52,467 nucleotides of DNA from an uncultured Ruminococcus sp. (GTDB taxonomy: Bacteria > Bacillota > Clostridia > Oscillospirales > Acutalibacteraceae), in contig CAJODM010000014.1 in assembly GCA_905233755.1 (NCBI GenBank), forward strand, positions 1 through 52,467. Reading direction: 5' to 3'. How positions within the stretch are numbered: position 1 is the first letter of the stretch; every line of letters starts with the position of its first letter. The notes under the pieces were generated by a model that searched no databases, was not told the origin of the DNA, and saw only the letters and a program-made list of their open reading frames with translations. The translations under genes were made by a program, and so were the position numbers. Positions 8,315-16,567 of the stretch are shown in pieces.

Positions 8315-10060
8315 TTATCTGAGCTTGATATGCACCTCGCGCAGCTGCTGTTCGGACACCTCGCCCGGTGCGCCGAGCAGCACATCCTGCGCGTTGGAAT
8401 TCATCGGGAACGCGATGACCTCGCGGATATTCTCCTCCTCTGTCAGGAGCATGACCATCCGATCTACGCCGGGCGCCATCCCCGCATGGGGCGGCGCACC
8501 GTACTGGAACGCGTTGTACAGCGCGCTGAACTTCGCTTTCAGGTCATCCTCGGTATAGCCCGCGATCGCGAACGCCTTGATCATGATATCGAGGTCGTGG
8601 TTGCGCACCGCGCCGGACGACAGCTCCACCCCGTTGCAGACGATATCGTACTGATATGCGAGGATGTCGCAGGGGTCCTTTTCCATCAGCGCGTCCATCC
8701 CGCCTTGGGGCATCGAGAACGGGTTGTGGGTGAAGATCGGCTTGCCGGTCTCCTCGTCCATCTCATACATCGGGAAATCCACGATAAAGCAGAATTCGAA
8801 CCGGCTCTTGTCGATCAGATCGAGGCGGGTCGCCACCTCGGTACGGATCTGACCCGCGAGCACAGGCGCATCGGCGGCAGTATCGGCGATAAAGTAGATG
8901 ACGTCGCCCGCGCGGCTGTGGTTGCGGCGGATGAGCTCCTCGCGGTCGCCCTGTTTGAGGAACTTGTCGATCGGACCGTCAAAGAGCAGCTCGTCGGTCA
9001 CCTTGACATAGCCGAGCCCCTTCATCCCGATCGAGAGCGCGAACTCCTCCATCTTCTTGAACCAGCTCTTCGAGCAGCCGGCAGCGCCCGGGACGTTGAT
9101 GGAGCGAACGGTCTTCTTGAAAAACGGCTTGAAGTCGGTCTGAGCGAACATATCCGAGATATCGACGATCACAAGCGGGTTGCGCAGATCGGGCTTGTCG
9201 GTTCCGTAGCGCAGCATCGCCTCGGCATACGGGATGCGGGGGAAGTGCGGCTCGGTGACCTTCTTGTCGGAGAACTGTCGGAAGGTATCGTACAGCACCT
9301 GTTCTGCGATATCAAACACATCCTCCTGGGTGGCGAACGCCATCTCGTAGTCGAGCTGATAGAACTCACCGGGAGAACGGTCGGCGCGGGCATCCTCATC
9401 GCGGAAGCACGGCGCGATCTGGTAGTATCGGTCAAACCCCGATACCATCAGCAGCTGCTTGAAGATCTGCGGCGCCTGGGGCAGGGCATAGAACTTTCCC
9501 TTATGCTTGCGCGAGGGGATGAGGTAGTCGCGCGCGCCCTCGGGCGACGATACGGAGAGGATCGGGGTCTGCAGCTCGGTGAATCCCAGCTCCTGCATCT
9601 TCGAGCGCAGATAGGCGATGATCTCAGAGCGCAGCAGGATGTTCCGGTGCACCTTCGGGTTCCTCAGATCGAGGAACCGGTAGCGCAGCCGCACATCCTC
9701 GCTCGTCGCGGTGGACGATACCACCTCGAACGGCAGGCTGTTCCTGCATCTGCCGAGCACGGTCAGGGTATCGGCGACGACCTCGACGGTACCGGTGGCG
9801 ATCTTGGGGTTGATGGTGTCCTCGTCGCGCTTGACGACCTTGCCGGACACGGTAACGGTACACTCGCGGTTGACGCCCTCGAGCATCTTATCGTCGTGGA
9901 CGACCACCTGGGTCACGCCGTACTCGTCGCGCAGATCAAGGAACATCACGCCGCCGTGGTCGCGGATATTCTCGACCCATCCCGCCAGCCGTGCTTCTTG
10001 CCCGATATGGCTCTCGCGGATATCCGCACAGCTATAGGTGCGGTAAATATTAGCTTTCAT
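8315..10060 (-). CDS. aspS: Aspartyl-tRNA synthetase, bacterial type
   Basis: AspRS charges tRNA(Asp). The 581-aa length and order are bacterial: N-terminal OB-fold anticodon domain (AGWVENIRDHGGVMFLDLRD), class II motif 2 around FRDEDARADRSPGEFYQLDYE, a GAD-type insert, and motif 3 at GAPPHAGMAPGVDRMVML. The OB-fold has RDHGG, with His at residue 35; discriminating enzymes such as E. coli have Leu there (RDLGS), while His is typical of non-discriminating AspRS that also makes Asp-tRNA(Asn). GatCAB in the same operon fits that reading, but a second marker position is not the usual Gly, so it stays tentative. GAAAGGA precedes the ATG. Confidence 0.97.
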   Translation of the reverse strand: MKANIYRTYSCADIRESHIGQEARLAGWVENIRDHGGVMFLDLRDEYGVTQVVVHDDKMLEGVNRECTVTVSGKVVKRDEDTINPKIATGTVEVVADTLTVLGRCRNSLPFEVVSSTATSEDVRLRYRFLDLRNPKVHRNILLRSEIIAYLRSKMQELGFTELQTPILSVSSPEGARDYLIPSRKHKGKFYALPQAPQIFKQLLMVSGFDRYYQIAPCFRDEDARADRSPGEFYQLDYEMAFATQEDVFDIAEQVLYDTFRQFSDKKVTEPHFPRIPYAEAMLRYGTDKPDLRNPLVIVDISDMFAQTDFKPFFKKTVRSINVPGAAGCSKSWFKKMEEFALSIGMKGLGYVKVTDELLFDGPIDKFLKQGDREELIRRNHSRAGDVIYFIADTAADAPVLAGQIRTEVATRLDLIDKSRFEFCFIVDFPMYEMDEETGKPIFTHNPFSMPQGGMDALMEKDPCDILAYQYDIVCNGVELSSGAVRNHDLDIMIKAFAIAGYTEDDLKAKFSALYNAFQYGAPPHAGMAPGVDRMVMLLTEEENIREVIAFPMNSNAQDVLLGAPGEVSEQQLREVHIKLR

Positions 10061-10102
10061 CTTCGTTTTTCCTTTCGAGGCTATTTTTCCCTATTCTGTT
10101 AT

Positions 10103-10131
10103 AGTATAGCACATAGGGCCGAAGAAGTAAA
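10103..10131 (-). promoter_or_regulatory. Sigma-A-like promoter of the aspS-gatCAB operon
   Basis: On the minus strand TTTACT (10126-10131), a 17-bp spacer and TATACT (10103-10108) precede aspS by about 40 bp. No T-box leader is visible in the short distance to the start codon. Confidence 0.5.
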
Positions 10132-10219
10132 GCATTTTTCGGTCGAGTCCGCCACCGATCGTCGGCACAGCGATGACGGGCTTAGGTATCGCATCGGATG
10201 CATAGCTCCTCTGTAGAGA

Positions 10220-10233
10220 GCGGACCGGTCCGC
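10220..10233. repeat. 14-bp perfect palindrome
   Basis: GCGGACCGGTCCGC is its own reverse complement and sits directly beside an 80-bp dispersed repeat, in the 330-bp gap between aspS and the amylase gene. No function can be assigned. Confidence 0.5.
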
Positions 10234-10234
10234 G

Positions 10235-10314
10235 AGAAAGCGCGCTTTGCGCGCATTTTGTATAGCCATCACCGATTATTGCTTTTGCAAAATCGGTGGG
10301 CATATCAATCTTTT
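10235..10314. repeat. 80-bp dispersed palindromic repeat, copy A
   Basis: This block aligns without gaps to 24711-24790 with about five mismatches in 80. It contains a GC-rich short palindrome (AAGCGCGCTTTGCGC) followed by a stem in which ACCGATT pairs with AATCGGT. It is intergenic in both places, as expected of a REP/MITE-like element or a mobile terminator-like module. Confidence 0.7.
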
Positions 10315-10315
10315 T

Positions 10316-10348
10316 ACTTTATAAGAAACGAGCAGTTTCTTATAAAGC
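10316..10348. repeat. 33-bp hairpin module, copy A
   Basis: CTTTATAAGAAAC pairs with GTTTCTTATAAAG around GAGCA. The same hairpin recurs at 26032-26064 with two differences. Both copies lie immediately beyond an intrinsic terminator of a minus-strand gene, so the two hairpins form a double barrier to transcription. Confidence 0.7.
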
Positions 10349-10376
10349 AAAAAAGGCACCCGCGCGTGCGGGTGTC
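10349..10376 (-). terminator. Intrinsic terminator of the amylase operon
   Basis: On the minus strand GACACCCGCACG folds with CGCGGGTGCC and is followed by TTTTTTG. It lies just after the amylase stop codon. Confidence 0.8.
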
Positions 10377-10390
10377 TTGAGGAATCGTTG

Positions 10391-12736
10391 TTACTTGAGG
10401 TACGTCTGACCCGAGGTGCCGCCGACAGCGCCGCTGATGCCCGTGTACCCATCGGCACAGCAGACATAGACGCGCATGTTGCCCTTGCCGACCGAGTTGA
10501 CGCTCAGCGTCCCGCCCGAGACATACTTCACGTCGCCGGTGACGGCGTCGACATACTTGCCGTTCGGGATGTTCTTGAAGGTTGCGCCGTCGGTAACGGT
10601 CACGAGCGCCAGCGAGTCAACGCCGGCAGTGCGGTCGGTATAGCGGCGGATATACGCCATGTTGCCCGACACATAGCTGTTCGAGACGGTGTACTGGCCC
10701 TTCTGCAGTGCGGGGACGGCGCGGCGGATGGCGTTGAGCTTCTGGATATGCTTCGAGAGCGGCGAGTTGAGCGTATCCGCCACGGTGCCCGACGCGGTAT
10801 AGGTCGAGAAGTCGGTCGCCGTGACCGTGCCCTCCAGGTGGTCGCCATAGTAGGCGCGACCGGTGGTCGAGAGCGGGCAGTTCGGCCCGTTGTCGATGAC
10901 CGAGCCCTTCTGGAACTCGATCTCGCCGCCATAGTACAGGCACGGGATCCCGCGGAAGGTGAACATCAGATCAAGGTTCTCGGCCCAGGTCTGGGTGCCG
11001 CCGGTGAACCGCACCGTCTGGCCCTGATCGGGCGAGTAGTCGTGCGACTCGACATAGACGACGTTCCATGTCGAATCGTTGAAGTACTGATCCTCGGCGG
11101 TGGCGATGCCGAACGCGGAGGAGGCGGTGTCGAACTGCCAGTGCATCTGGAAGTCGATCGCGCCCATGCCCGAGCTCTTCGAGTAGTCGGGGGTATGATA
11201 TGTCAGCCCGCTGAGGAACGCGTTCGTGGAGGTCGGCTGGTTCGAGACCGAGTCATACTGCTGCCAGTGGTCGAGCGTCAGCTGCATGTTGCTCTTGACC
11301 GAGGCGGCGTCGGTGTTGTTCGACCACCTGCTCGCCCAGGAAGAGTCGCTCTCGTCCCATGTATAGAACGGAACCGACTCGCCGGCGTGCTCGCGGTACC
11401 ATACCTGGCTGTAGCGGCAGCATATCTCGCCGAACATATAGAAGTTATCGTTGCCGGCTGCCTTGGCGGCGGCGTTGATCCTATCGTTATACATCAGGTT
11501 CAGCGACAGCCGCGGGATATGGCGGACGGTATCGACGCGGAACGCATCCACCCCCATCTCGAGGTAGTTGGTATAGGCGTTGACGGTATAGTCGGCGACC
11601 GCCTTGTTCTCGGTGTTCAGATCGACACAGTCGCCCGCGATCTGACAGTACTTGGTGGTATAGTCGTCCCAGTTCATCGACGCCCAGTACCCGTTGTGAT
11701 AGTAGTTGTTGGGGTTGCTGATGCTGTCGGTCGACACCATATCGGTGAAGCCCGAGGTCTGCTTCATCAGCTGCAGCCGCTTGTCATACTGGGTCGAATC
11801 GGGCAGCGCATAGTACTCGGCCGCCGTCTTGACCCCGCAGTAGTCGAGCAGCGCCTTGGAGGGGATCATGGTGCTCTCCATATCCTCGAGCTCGGTCACA
11901 TCGCTGTAGACCTTGGTGAACAGCGGGGCGAGGGTCGCCTCGCCAAAGTTGCCGGTGTGGTTCCATACCACGTCCTGCACGATCTTCATGCCCTTGTCAT
12001 GGGCGGCGGCGATAAGGTCCTCATAGGTGAAGTCGTCCGACTCGTACCGCTCGTCCACCTTGGTGAAGTCCAGCGCGTGGTAGCCGTGATAGTCATAGCC
12101 CGAGGCGTTCTCGACCACCGGCGTGATCCAGATGGCAGAGAACCCGAGCGCCTTGATGTAGTCGAGCTTCTCGGCAAGCCCCTTGAAGTCGCCGCGCCAC
12201 GCGGGGTCGGTATCGGGGTTGTTCGCCTTCGAATCATCCCAGCAGTGGACGTTGTTGCTGCTGTCGCCGTCATAGAAGCGGGTCGTGATGACAAAGTAGA
12301 TGCTGTCCTCGCGCATATCGACGCTCTCATAGTCGTCGAGCTCCTCAGGGTTCGAGCTGCGCCAGTGGCCGTTGCGGTACCACCACTCGCCGGTGGTGCG
12401 CGACAGCTCGTCGGTGAGCTGACCCGAAAGCGCGGTGGTGCCGTTTGTGAACAGCAGATTCACCTTTGTCGCATTCGGGAAGGTATAGGTGTACCAGTCC
12501 GAGCCGGTCTGGGAGTTGTCCTTGGTCATCCGCACCCCGGGATAGTCGGTCTCGAGGTTCGTCGGCAGGGCGTTCCAGTAGTAGATGTACGGAACGGTGT
12601 TCTCACTCTTATAGTGGATGATGATCCCGCCCGCACCGGTATCGGCGAGCTCGTCGGCGGACGCCGCCACCGCGGCAGCCGTCATCATGATGCCAAGGCA
12701 CAGGATCATCGACAGGATGCGTATCGTCAGTTTCAT
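10391..12736 (-). CDS. Secreted GH13 alpha-amylase with N-terminal starch-binding module
   Basis: The 781-aa enzyme should be exported and cut alpha-1,4 links in starch. A signal peptide spans about residues 1-27 (ending AVAASA). Residues about 36-125 form an aromatic-rich module of CBM25/26 type (YIYYWNALP, WYTYTFPNA). The GH13 barrel runs from about 145 to 660 with region I DVVWNHTG, nucleophile Asp402 in FRVDTVRH, acid/base Glu437 in FGEICC, and the third Asp566 in YVESHDYSPD; the last motif replaces the usual DNHD. A C-terminal beta domain follows. There is no dockerin on this protein, unlike its operon partner 12 bp upstream. It could reach starch through its own binding module. Confidence 0.92.
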   Translation of the reverse strand: MKLTIRILSMILCLGIMMTAAAVAASADELADTGAGGIIIHYKSENTVPYIYYWNALPTNLETDYPGVRMTKDNSQTGSDWYTYTFPNATKVNLLFTNGTTALSGQLTDELSRTTGEWWYRNGHWRSSNPEELDDYESVDMREDSIYFVITTRFYDGDSSNNVHCWDDSKANNPDTDPAWRGDFKGLAEKLDYIKALGFSAIWITPVVENASGYDYHGYHALDFTKVDERYESDDFTYEDLIAAAHDKGMKIVQDVVWNHTGNFGEATLAPLFTKVYSDVTELEDMESTMIPSKALLDYCGVKTAAEYYALPDSTQYDKRLQLMKQTSGFTDMVSTDSISNPNNYYHNGYWASMNWDDYTTKYCQIAGDCVDLNTENKAVADYTVNAYTNYLEMGVDAFRVDTVRHIPRLSLNLMYNDRINAAAKAAGNDNFYMFGEICCRYSQVWYREHAGESVPFYTWDESDSSWASRWSNNTDAASVKSNMQLTLDHWQQYDSVSNQPTSTNAFLSGLTYHTPDYSKSSGMGAIDFQMHWQFDTASSAFGIATAEDQYFNDSTWNVVYVESHDYSPDQGQTVRFTGGTQTWAENLDLMFTFRGIPCLYYGGEIEFQKGSVIDNGPNCPLSTTGRAYYGDHLEGTVTATDFSTYTASGTVADTLNSPLSKHIQKLNAIRRAVPALQKGQYTVSNSYVSGNMAYIRRYTDRTAGVDSLALVTVTDGATFKNIPNGKYVDAVTGDVKYVSGGTLSVNSVGKGNMRVYVCCADGYTGISGAVGGTSGQTYLK

Positions 12737-12748
12737 CGGGTGCCCTCC

Positions 12749-14404
12749 TTACAGCGACGGGATCAGATGCGCCAGATACTGCTGTATCAGGGTCGCATCA
12801 GTGATGCTGACGTCGCCGTCCGCGTCTACATCGGCGTTCGTCAGGTTGATGGATGTGTTGCCGATCAGGTGCGCAAGCCACATCTGGATGATGGTGGCGT
12901 CGGTGATGCTGACATCGCCGTCGACATCCGCGTCGCCATTGAGCGTACCGTCGGGACGGTACTCGGTCGCGAGCGTGCTGTCATCGTCGGGGGTGACGGT
13001 GTTCACGCACGAGAGGGTGTAGGTGCGCGTCGCCACGGTGTTGTCCGACGCCTGGACGCTGACGGTCAGCGTATAGGTACCGATCACCGTCGGCGTGAAC
13101 GAGAAGCTCGCCGAGCGGCTGTAGTACGGGGTGTTCACGGTGGTGCCGGAGGGGTTCTTGACGGTGTACTTGTAGAACAGCAGGTTGGTGCCGGTGATGC
13201 CGCCCGATGCTGCGACAGTGACCGCACAGGATGCGCCTCGCTGTATCTGCCCCCTAGCCGGCGTGACGCTCCTGATATACGGCGATGTTACGGTCAGCCC
13301 GCTCTCGATACGATAGGTTTGGGTGCGCTGATTCTTGTTGCCGGCAGCGTCGATGAAGTCATAGGTAAGGGTATAGCTGCCGATCGACTGGGGCGTCCAG
13401 GTGGCATAGTTGCGGGTGCTGTAGCCGCCGAGCACGGTGGTCACGTTGGTGCCGAGGTTGGTCGCCGAGAACTTGTACATCACGGTGCCGACGCCGCTTG
13501 CCGTTGCCGACAGCACGATCGCCGTCCCGTTATACTGCGGCGAGCTCAGGTCGGTGGCAAATGCGCTGACCTGCAGCGGCGAGGTATCATAGATGCTCCA
13601 CTCGCCGGTCTGGTTGTTATAGATATAGCCCGATCCCGGCAGGGTGAGGTCGGCGGTCTGGTTCGCGCCGCGCGCGCTGAAGATGATGTTCACATAGCTG
13701 CCGGTGAACTCGAGCCGCCAGATGTTGCCGCCGACGTTCGTCATCGTTGCCCCCGGCCAGCCGTTGTTGTTCTCGCCGTTCCACAGATAGGCGCTGACGA
13801 CCGACCATCCCGCCGCGTTCTCACAGTAGACGACGCTGCTGCCGGACGAGGAGGTCGCGCTCGTTGCGGGCTGGGGCGATGTGGGCGCAGCGGTAGCGGG
13901 AGCGGTGGTCGCCGTCGTTGATTCAGCCGCCGATAGCGCGACTGCATACAGCCCCGCAGCCGGCGTGGTGAAGTAGACCCGCACATCGTCGCCCGACGGA
14001 TTCCACAGATGCATACACGCGTAGCCGTGATAGTTCCCCGCCGAGAGGTAGTAGGAGCCGGCATTCGCGATACTCGTGACCGCGGGATTGCTGACCGCGT
14101 TCGCGCCCGAGTTCGCCACGGTCGATACGACAAAGCAGTAGTCGCCGCCCGCGCCCTTGATATCATAGTAGTAGTACCCGCGTGCGCTGTCATAGCTGAA
14201 CGTACCGGTCGGCGCGCTCATCGCGCCAAAGTCGGGATCGTTGCTGTTGACCCCGTAGAAGTAGTACATCGCCGCGCCCAGCTCAGCCGGCATATCCTCG
14301 CCTTCGGCATCCATCGCCATCGCGCATACCGCCATCGACACGAGCATCGACAGCACGAGCAGCCCGACGGTCAGCAGCCGCACCGGTGCAGAGAATCGTC
14401 TCAC
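12749..14404 (-). CDS. Secreted starch-binding protein with C-terminal type I dockerin
   Basis: This 551-aa protein has no visible catalytic domain. It begins at a GTG with GGGGAGG eight bases upstream. A signal peptide ends near residue 29 (VCAMA). Two aromatic starch-binding-type modules follow, the second about residues 185-265 (VVSAYLWNGENNNGWPG, typical of CBM26), then Ig-like repeats with NYATWTPQSIGSYTLTYDF and SFSFTPTVIGTYTLTVSV. Residues 488-551 are a dockerin with two calcium-loop repeats (DVDGDVSITDATIIQ and DVDADGDVSITDATLIQ). The dockerin should plug it into a cohesin scaffold, as in the starch-degrading amylosome of Ruminococcus bromii. No cohesin protein is in the window. It is the first gene of the amylase operon. 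Confidence 0.85.
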   Translation of the reverse strand: MRRFSAPVRLLTVGLLVLSMLVSMAVCAMAMDAEGEDMPAELGAAMYYFYGVNSNDPDFGAMSAPTGTFSYDSARGYYYYDIKGAGGDYCFVVSTVANSGANAVSNPAVTSIANAGSYYLSAGNYHGYACMHLWNPSGDDVRVYFTTPAAGLYAVALSAAESTTATTAPATAAPTSPQPATSATSSSGSSVVYCENAAGWSVVSAYLWNGENNNGWPGATMTNVGGNIWRLEFTGSYVNIIFSARGANQTADLTLPGSGYIYNNQTGEWSIYDTSPLQVSAFATDLSSPQYNGTAIVLSATASGVGTVMYKFSATNLGTNVTTVLGGYSTRNYATWTPQSIGSYTLTYDFIDAAGNKNQRTQTYRIESGLTVTSPYIRSVTPARGQIQRGASCAVTVAASGGITGTNLLFYKYTVKNPSGTTVNTPYYSRSASFSFTPTVIGTYTLTVSVQASDNTVATRTYTLSCVNTVTPDDDSTLATEYRPDGTLNGDADVDGDVSITDATIIQMWLAHLIGNTSINLTNADVDADGDVSITDATLIQQYLAHLIPSL

Positions 14405-14560
14405 CTCTTCGCCTCCCCGAGAAATGTGTAGTTATCTTTATTATAGTCGATGATCTTCCGATTTAGTTTCTGTGTCAGAATAATCTATAGAATCTTTTGC
14501 TCTTCTTCCTTCTTTGGTGCGACGAGCCGCCGGTGATATAACAATACGCGGTGATTTATC

Positions 14561-14902
14561 GGTTGATAAAACGAGACGCAATAGCATGGCGGATCAAGAC
14601 GCGCGTCTAGGGACGCGTTCCTATCAACCGAGGCGTCAACCAAAACGTGTCAACCAAGGGTAACAGCTTTTTTATCAGCACAGCTTGTCCCTTTTATATA
14701 TCTTTTATATATCTTATATTTTCTTACTATTATTGGTTGACATGGTTGACAAATGGCAAGAAAGCTACTGAACATCCGCCTTCACGCTGTCAACCGGGAC
14801 GTAAACCGACCGTCAACCACGCTGTCAACTCAGAGGATTTAGCACCTCAATCAAACGGAAGATCGTCATCGGCGGTGATGGAGCTGTCAACCGTCGGTTG
14901 AC
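14561..14902. repeat. Cluster of GTCAACC/GGTTGAC heptamers
   Basis: Eight exact copies of the heptamer start at 14635, 14649, 14735, 14744, 14789, 14812, 14885 and 14896, in both orientations. Four one-mismatch copies start at 14561, 14623, 14801 and 14824. In 342 bp of random sequence far fewer than one exact copy is expected. The layout resembles iterons of a replication origin or an operator array. I recall GTTGAC-rich stretches beside primase/VapE-type genes of Clostridia elements. Confidence 0.7.
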
Positions 14903-14931
14903 GCGTTTCCAGCCCTTCCGGGAGCCGTACT
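14851..14931 (-). pseudogene. 3' remnant of an SSB- or phage-replication-like gene
   Basis: On the minus strand 27 open codons read LPEGLETRQPTV then DSSITADDDLPFD and a stop. Acidic DDDLPF tails are the hallmark of single-stranded DNA-binding proteins and of many phage or plasmid replication proteins. There is no upstream coding sequence and no start codon. With such a short piece chance similarity is possible. Confidence 0.3.
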
Positions 14932-14984
14932 TATACTAATCCCGAATCCTGCCAAAGCGATCAACATATGGCGCCTGTAGGCGT

Positions 14985-15060
14985 TCCCTGATAATCGAGA
15001 GGTCGGCTGCCCATGAGTTGAGCAGCCCACCTCTCACACCACCGAGTTACTGCCCATTCC
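14985..15060 (-). other. Possible group II intron 3'-end fragment
   Basis: On the minus strand the sequence reads CGGTGGTGTGAGAGG, then a perfect hairpin (GAGAGGT/ACCTCTC with GGCTGC/GCAGCC inside), then CGATTAT. This resembles the end of domain V and domain VI of bacterial group II introns from memory. The 5' strand of domain V and any reverse transcriptase are absent, so at most it is a relic. Confidence 0.3.
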
Positions 15061-15113
15061 GGGCAAACCAAAAAAGGGCGGTCGCAAAATAGAAAAATGT
15101 CATTCAAAACGCC

Positions 15114-15258
15114 GGTGAAGAATCTGAAAGTGCGCACCTTTCGGTCAGATTGCACATGACAGGTGGAATCATATTGGATAGATTGCACTATAAGATACTT
15201 CGCTAATGCTCTGGATGACACACTGAGGGGCTATCGCATTTCTTAGTGCGACAGCCCC
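15114..15258 (+). repeat. 145-bp dispersed repeat, copy 2
   Basis: About 140 of 145 positions match copy 1 at 161-305, in the same orientation. It ends in the same GGGGCT...AGCCCC hairpin, but no T-run follows on either strand. It abuts the rarA stop codon by one base, so the hairpin is the first thing transcribed after rarA. Confidence 0.75.
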
Positions 15259-15259
15259 G

Positions 15260-16534
15260 CTATGGTTGTTCTTCTTTGATCCTTCGCCAGTAGTCGGCGA
15301 ACGCCTGCTCGGTCTTGTTCTCGCCGGGCTCATAGTAGACATGGTCGGCGATATCGTCGGGCAGGTACTGCTGCTCTATCCAGTGATGGGTATAGCTGTG
15401 GGGATAGAGGTAGTGCTGACCCTTCTCGGCGCGTTCCTCGCCGTCATAGTGCTTGTTCTGCAGCGCGCGGGGCACGATCCCGCCCAGTCCGGCGCGCACG
15501 TCCTCCTGTGCGGCAGAGATAGCGTTCACGCCCGAGTTCGACTTGGGCGCAAGGCACACCATGATGACCGCGTCCGAAAGCGGGATCCGCGCCTCGGGAA
15601 ACCCCACCTGCATCGCGATATCAACGGCGGACTTGACGATCGGGATGATCCCGGGATACGCCAGCCCGACGTCCTCACACGCGCACACGACCAGCCGTCG
15701 GCACGCCGAGATTAGGTCGCCCGCCTCGACCAGCCGCGCCAGGTAGAACAGCGCTGCGTCCACGTCCGACCCGCGCATGCTCTTCTGATAGGCCGAGATC
15801 ACGTCATAGTGGGCGTCGCCGTCCTTGTCATAGCTCGTGCCCGAGCGCTGTGTCAGCGAGGATGCGAGCTGCAGGTCGACCTCGACCGCGCCGTCGCACA
15901 CCTCACCCGCCAGCGCGCACAGCTCCACGGCGTTGAGCGCCTTTCGTACATCGCCGCCGCACGAGCGGGCGATATGCGCGACCGCATCATCCGAGAACCG
16001 GATCTCCATCTCCCGATCTTCGCTGAGGATCCGCACCGCACGCCGCACCGCGCGCGCCACCTCGTCGGGCTCCACCGGACGGAACTCGAACACCGTTGAC
16101 CGCGACAGGATCGCGTTGTAGATGTAGAAGTACGGGTTCTCGGTGGTAGAGGCGATGAGCGTGATCGAGCCGTTCTCGATGAACTCGAGCAGCGTCTGCT
16201 GCTGCTTCTTGTTGAGATACTGGATCTCGTCGAGGTAGAGCAGCACGCCGCTGAGCCCCTCAAACGTCCCCAGCGACGCGACGATCTCCTTGATATCCGA
16301 GGTCGAGGCGGTGGTGCCGTTGAGCTTCTTGAACGTGCGGTTGGTGATGCGCGCGATATAGGACGCGAGCGTCGTCTTGCCCACGCCGGAGGGCCCGTAG
16401 AATATTAAGTTGGGGATGTTCCCGCTCTCGATGATGCGGCGCAGCGGAGCAGAGGGGGCGAGCAGCTCCCTCTGTCCTACGATATCATCGAGGGTATCGG
16501 GTCTGAGCCGGTCGGCGAGTGGTATGTTCATCAT
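15260..16534 (-). CDS. rarA: Replication-associated recombination ATPase RarA (MgsA)
   Basis: RarA is a clamp-loader-like AAA+ ATPase acting at stalled replication forks. The 424-aa protein starts LADRLRPDTLDDIVGQ, the family signature, followed by Walker A GPSGVGKTT, Walker B LLYLDEIQ, and sensor 1 ASTTENPYF. The C-terminal part has MRGSDVDAALFYLARLVEAGD and the HHWIEQQYLPD tail typical of the tetramerisation domain. Two ATGs in tandem are possible starts, with no strong ribosome-binding site. It follows glyA by about 30 bp and is probably the last gene of that operon. Confidence 0.94.
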   Translation of the reverse strand: MMNIPLADRLRPDTLDDIVGQRELLAPSAPLRRIIESGNIPNLIFYGPSGVGKTTLASYIARITNRTFKKLNGTTASTSDIKEIVASLGTFEGLSGVLLYLDEIQYLNKKQQQTLLEFIENGSITLIASTTENPYFYIYNAILSRSTVFEFRPVEPDEVARAVRRAVRILSEDREMEIRFSDDAVAHIARSCGGDVRKALNAVELCALAGEVCDGAVEVDLQLASSLTQRSGTSYDKDGDAHYDVISAYQKSMRGSDVDAALFYLARLVEAGDLISACRRLVVCACEDVGLAYPGIIPIVKSAVDIAMQVGFPEARIPLSDAVIMVCLAPKSNSGVNAISAAQEDVRAGLGGIVPRALQNKHYDGEERAEKGQHYLYPHSYTHHWIEQQYLPDDIADHVYYEPGENKTEQAFADYWRRIKEEQP

Positions 16535-16567
16535 AGGCGAATCGTCAGGGGTTGTCCTTCAAATCAC

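Larger units (their letters stand above)
14405..15259. other. 855-bp gene-free stretch with mobile-element relics
   Basis: No intact gene is visible. From left to right it holds a possible TATAAT box for the dockerin gene (14440-14445, minus), a cluster of GTCAACC/GGTTGAC heptamers (14561-14902), a 27-codon open remnant on the minus strand ending in a DDDLPF-type tail, a 39-base perfect hairpin resembling the 3' end of a group II intron (14997-15035), and the second copy of the 145-bp repeat. An AT-rich run (14690-14740) lies in the middle of the heptamer cluster. The composition and debris suggest a decayed integrated element. Confidence 0.6.

Noticed and set aside
8330..10216. A 628-codon open frame antisense to aspS
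   Set aside because: AspRS motifs are intact on the minus strand; the plus frame is a shadow.
10388..13921. A 1177-codon open frame antisense to the amylase and dockerin genes
   Set aside because: It runs across two real genes with clear domains on the other strand and has the same artefactual composition.
14961..15221. An 86-codon minus-strand gene
   Set aside because: It spans the intron-like hairpin and part of the 145-bp repeat, with no ribosome-binding site and no recognisable protein features.
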